A DNA stretch of 6,151 nt from Ruminococcaceae bacterium UBA5423 (GTDB taxonomy: Bacteria; Bacillota; Clostridia; Oscillospirales; Acutalibacteraceae): assembly GCA_002409375.1 (NCBI GenBank), contig DHNF01000025.1, positions 4,557 to 10,707 of the forward strand, written 5' to 3'. Each line of letters starts with the position of its first letter. The stretch's first letter is position 1. Below, piece by piece: positions 5,644-6,151 of the stretch. The position numbers and the translations under genes are program-made. The notes under the pieces were generated by a model. The model made no database searches, was not told where the DNA came from, and worked only from the letters and a program-made list of their open reading frames with translations.

Positions 5644-6122
5644 ATAATCACCCCCATAACAAGCGCAATAATTATTGCGAACACAAAGCTTAATGTGTTA
5701 CGGACAACTGTAAATTTTGTGCCAAATTGTTTTTTCTCAAGTGGGAATGTTACAATACCAACCATTGTGAGGGTAGTAAGGAACGCAACCGACGGTACAA
5801 TTCCCACGCCTGCCCCGACAAGTGTTCCAATGAGCGGAAATGCAATAAACGCCGGGATAATCGTAATTGTTCCGAATAATGCTGAAACCACCGTTGCAAG
5901 ATAAATACTTTGCTTTTCAATAAACGCCGCAATTTGTTGAGGAGGCAGAATTGTAAGCACTAATCCGATCAAAAAAATAATCGATATCAGGCTGCCCAGC
6001 ATTCCTTTTCCCATTCCAAACGCCATTTTAAATGCTTTTTTTGTTTTTTCCTTATCTTTAGCAAAAGAAAATATACAAAATCCTGCTGTCAATACCCAAA
6101 CAGCAATTGTAAATACATCCAT
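5640..6122 (-). CDS. Half-permease (DUF318/ArsP-like), first subunit
   Basis: A 160-residue, almost wholly hydrophobic protein with about five segments (residues 3-20, 41-60, 73-100, 106-127, 138-160) and a lysine-rich loop at 21-40. It resembles one half of a DUF318/ArsP_1 permease, whose full-length members run to roughly 300 or more residues. The PAFIAFP motif at 90-96 and EKKQFGTKF at 129-137 match the equivalent places in the downstream half without gaps, so the two genes are probably ancient duplicates that form one transporter. The ATG at 6122 has GAGGAG (6130-6135 on this strand) seven bases upstream, an excellent ribosome binding site. The stop overlaps the next start by four bases. 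No promoter can be assigned because the window ends 29 bases upstream. It has no cysteine cluster; the single ferredoxin domain is carried by its partner. Confidence 0.8.
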   Translation of the reverse strand: MDVFTIAVWVLTAGFCIFSFAKDKEKTKKAFKMAFGMGKGMLGSLISIIFLIGLVLTILPPQQIAAFIEKQSIYLATVVSALFGTITIIPAFIAFPLIGTLVGAGVGIVPSVAFLTTLTMVGIVTFPLEKKQFGTKFTVVRNTLSFVFAIIIALVMGVII

Positions 6123-6129
6123 ACAAAAA

Positions 6130-6135
6130 CTCCTC
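6130..6135 (-). promoter_or_regulatory. Ribosome binding site of the first half-permease
   Basis: GAGGAG on the - strand, seven bases before the ATG at 6122. It confirms that the 160-residue half-permease begins here as a separate protein rather than being the truncated end of a longer gene running in from the right. Confidence 0.8.
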
Positions 6136-6151
6136 GTATAATAAGATTTGC

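Noticed and set aside
5695..5904. + strand open frame across the first half-permease
   Set aside because: It is antisense to a well-supported membrane protein gene; Thr/Pro/Val-rich composition is a by-product of hydrophobic codons read backwards.

Overview
The window (6,151 bases) looks like chromosome from a low-GC, anaerobic Firmicute, most likely a clostridial gut or rumen type. The reasons are the AT-rich spacers, strong AGGAG-type ribosome binding sites, tight gene packing, U-tailed hairpin terminators, and a clostridial-style single-cluster ferredoxin domain fused to a permease. No rRNA, tRNA, CRISPR array or insertion sequence was found. The species cannot be named from the sequence.

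Left part (about 1-1700, + strand): a two-gene sugar unit, a PfkB-family sugar kinase followed 16 bases later by a D-lyxose isomerase-type cupin. Together they could isomerise an aldose to a ketose and phosphorylate it. A bidirectional hairpin closes the unit.

Centre (about 1700-2590): a genomic scar. The last 70 codons of an L-fucose isomerase gene (- strand) lie head to head against the last 158 or so codons of an AraC-family regulator (+ strand). Both 5' ends and whatever promoter lay between them are missing, as after one deletion across an ancestral divergent fucI/regulator pair. The breakpoint is within about ten bases of 1917 and touches a small palindrome. Just after the regulator is a short coding-like tail (2410-2508), perhaps another decayed gene.

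Right-centre (2683-4723): a YeiH-type (UPF0324) membrane transporter on the - strand is divergent from a LysR-type regulator on the + strand. This is the same pairing as E. coli yeiH/yeiE. The 106-base or so spacer carries a perfect 9-bp inverted repeat plus an extra half-site. The right arm overlaps the predicted -35 of the lysR promoter, so autoregulation is likely.

Right end (4903-6122, - strand): two genes overlapping by four bases encode two halves of a DUF318/ArsP-like permease. The halves are recognisably homologous to each other. The second carries a C-terminal CxxCxxC...CP ferredoxin domain, which suggests redox-linked or redox-sensed transport. This pair is the most unusual item in the window. 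Its substrate cannot be read from the sequence. A hairpin with a U-tract ends this operon in the gap shared with lysR.
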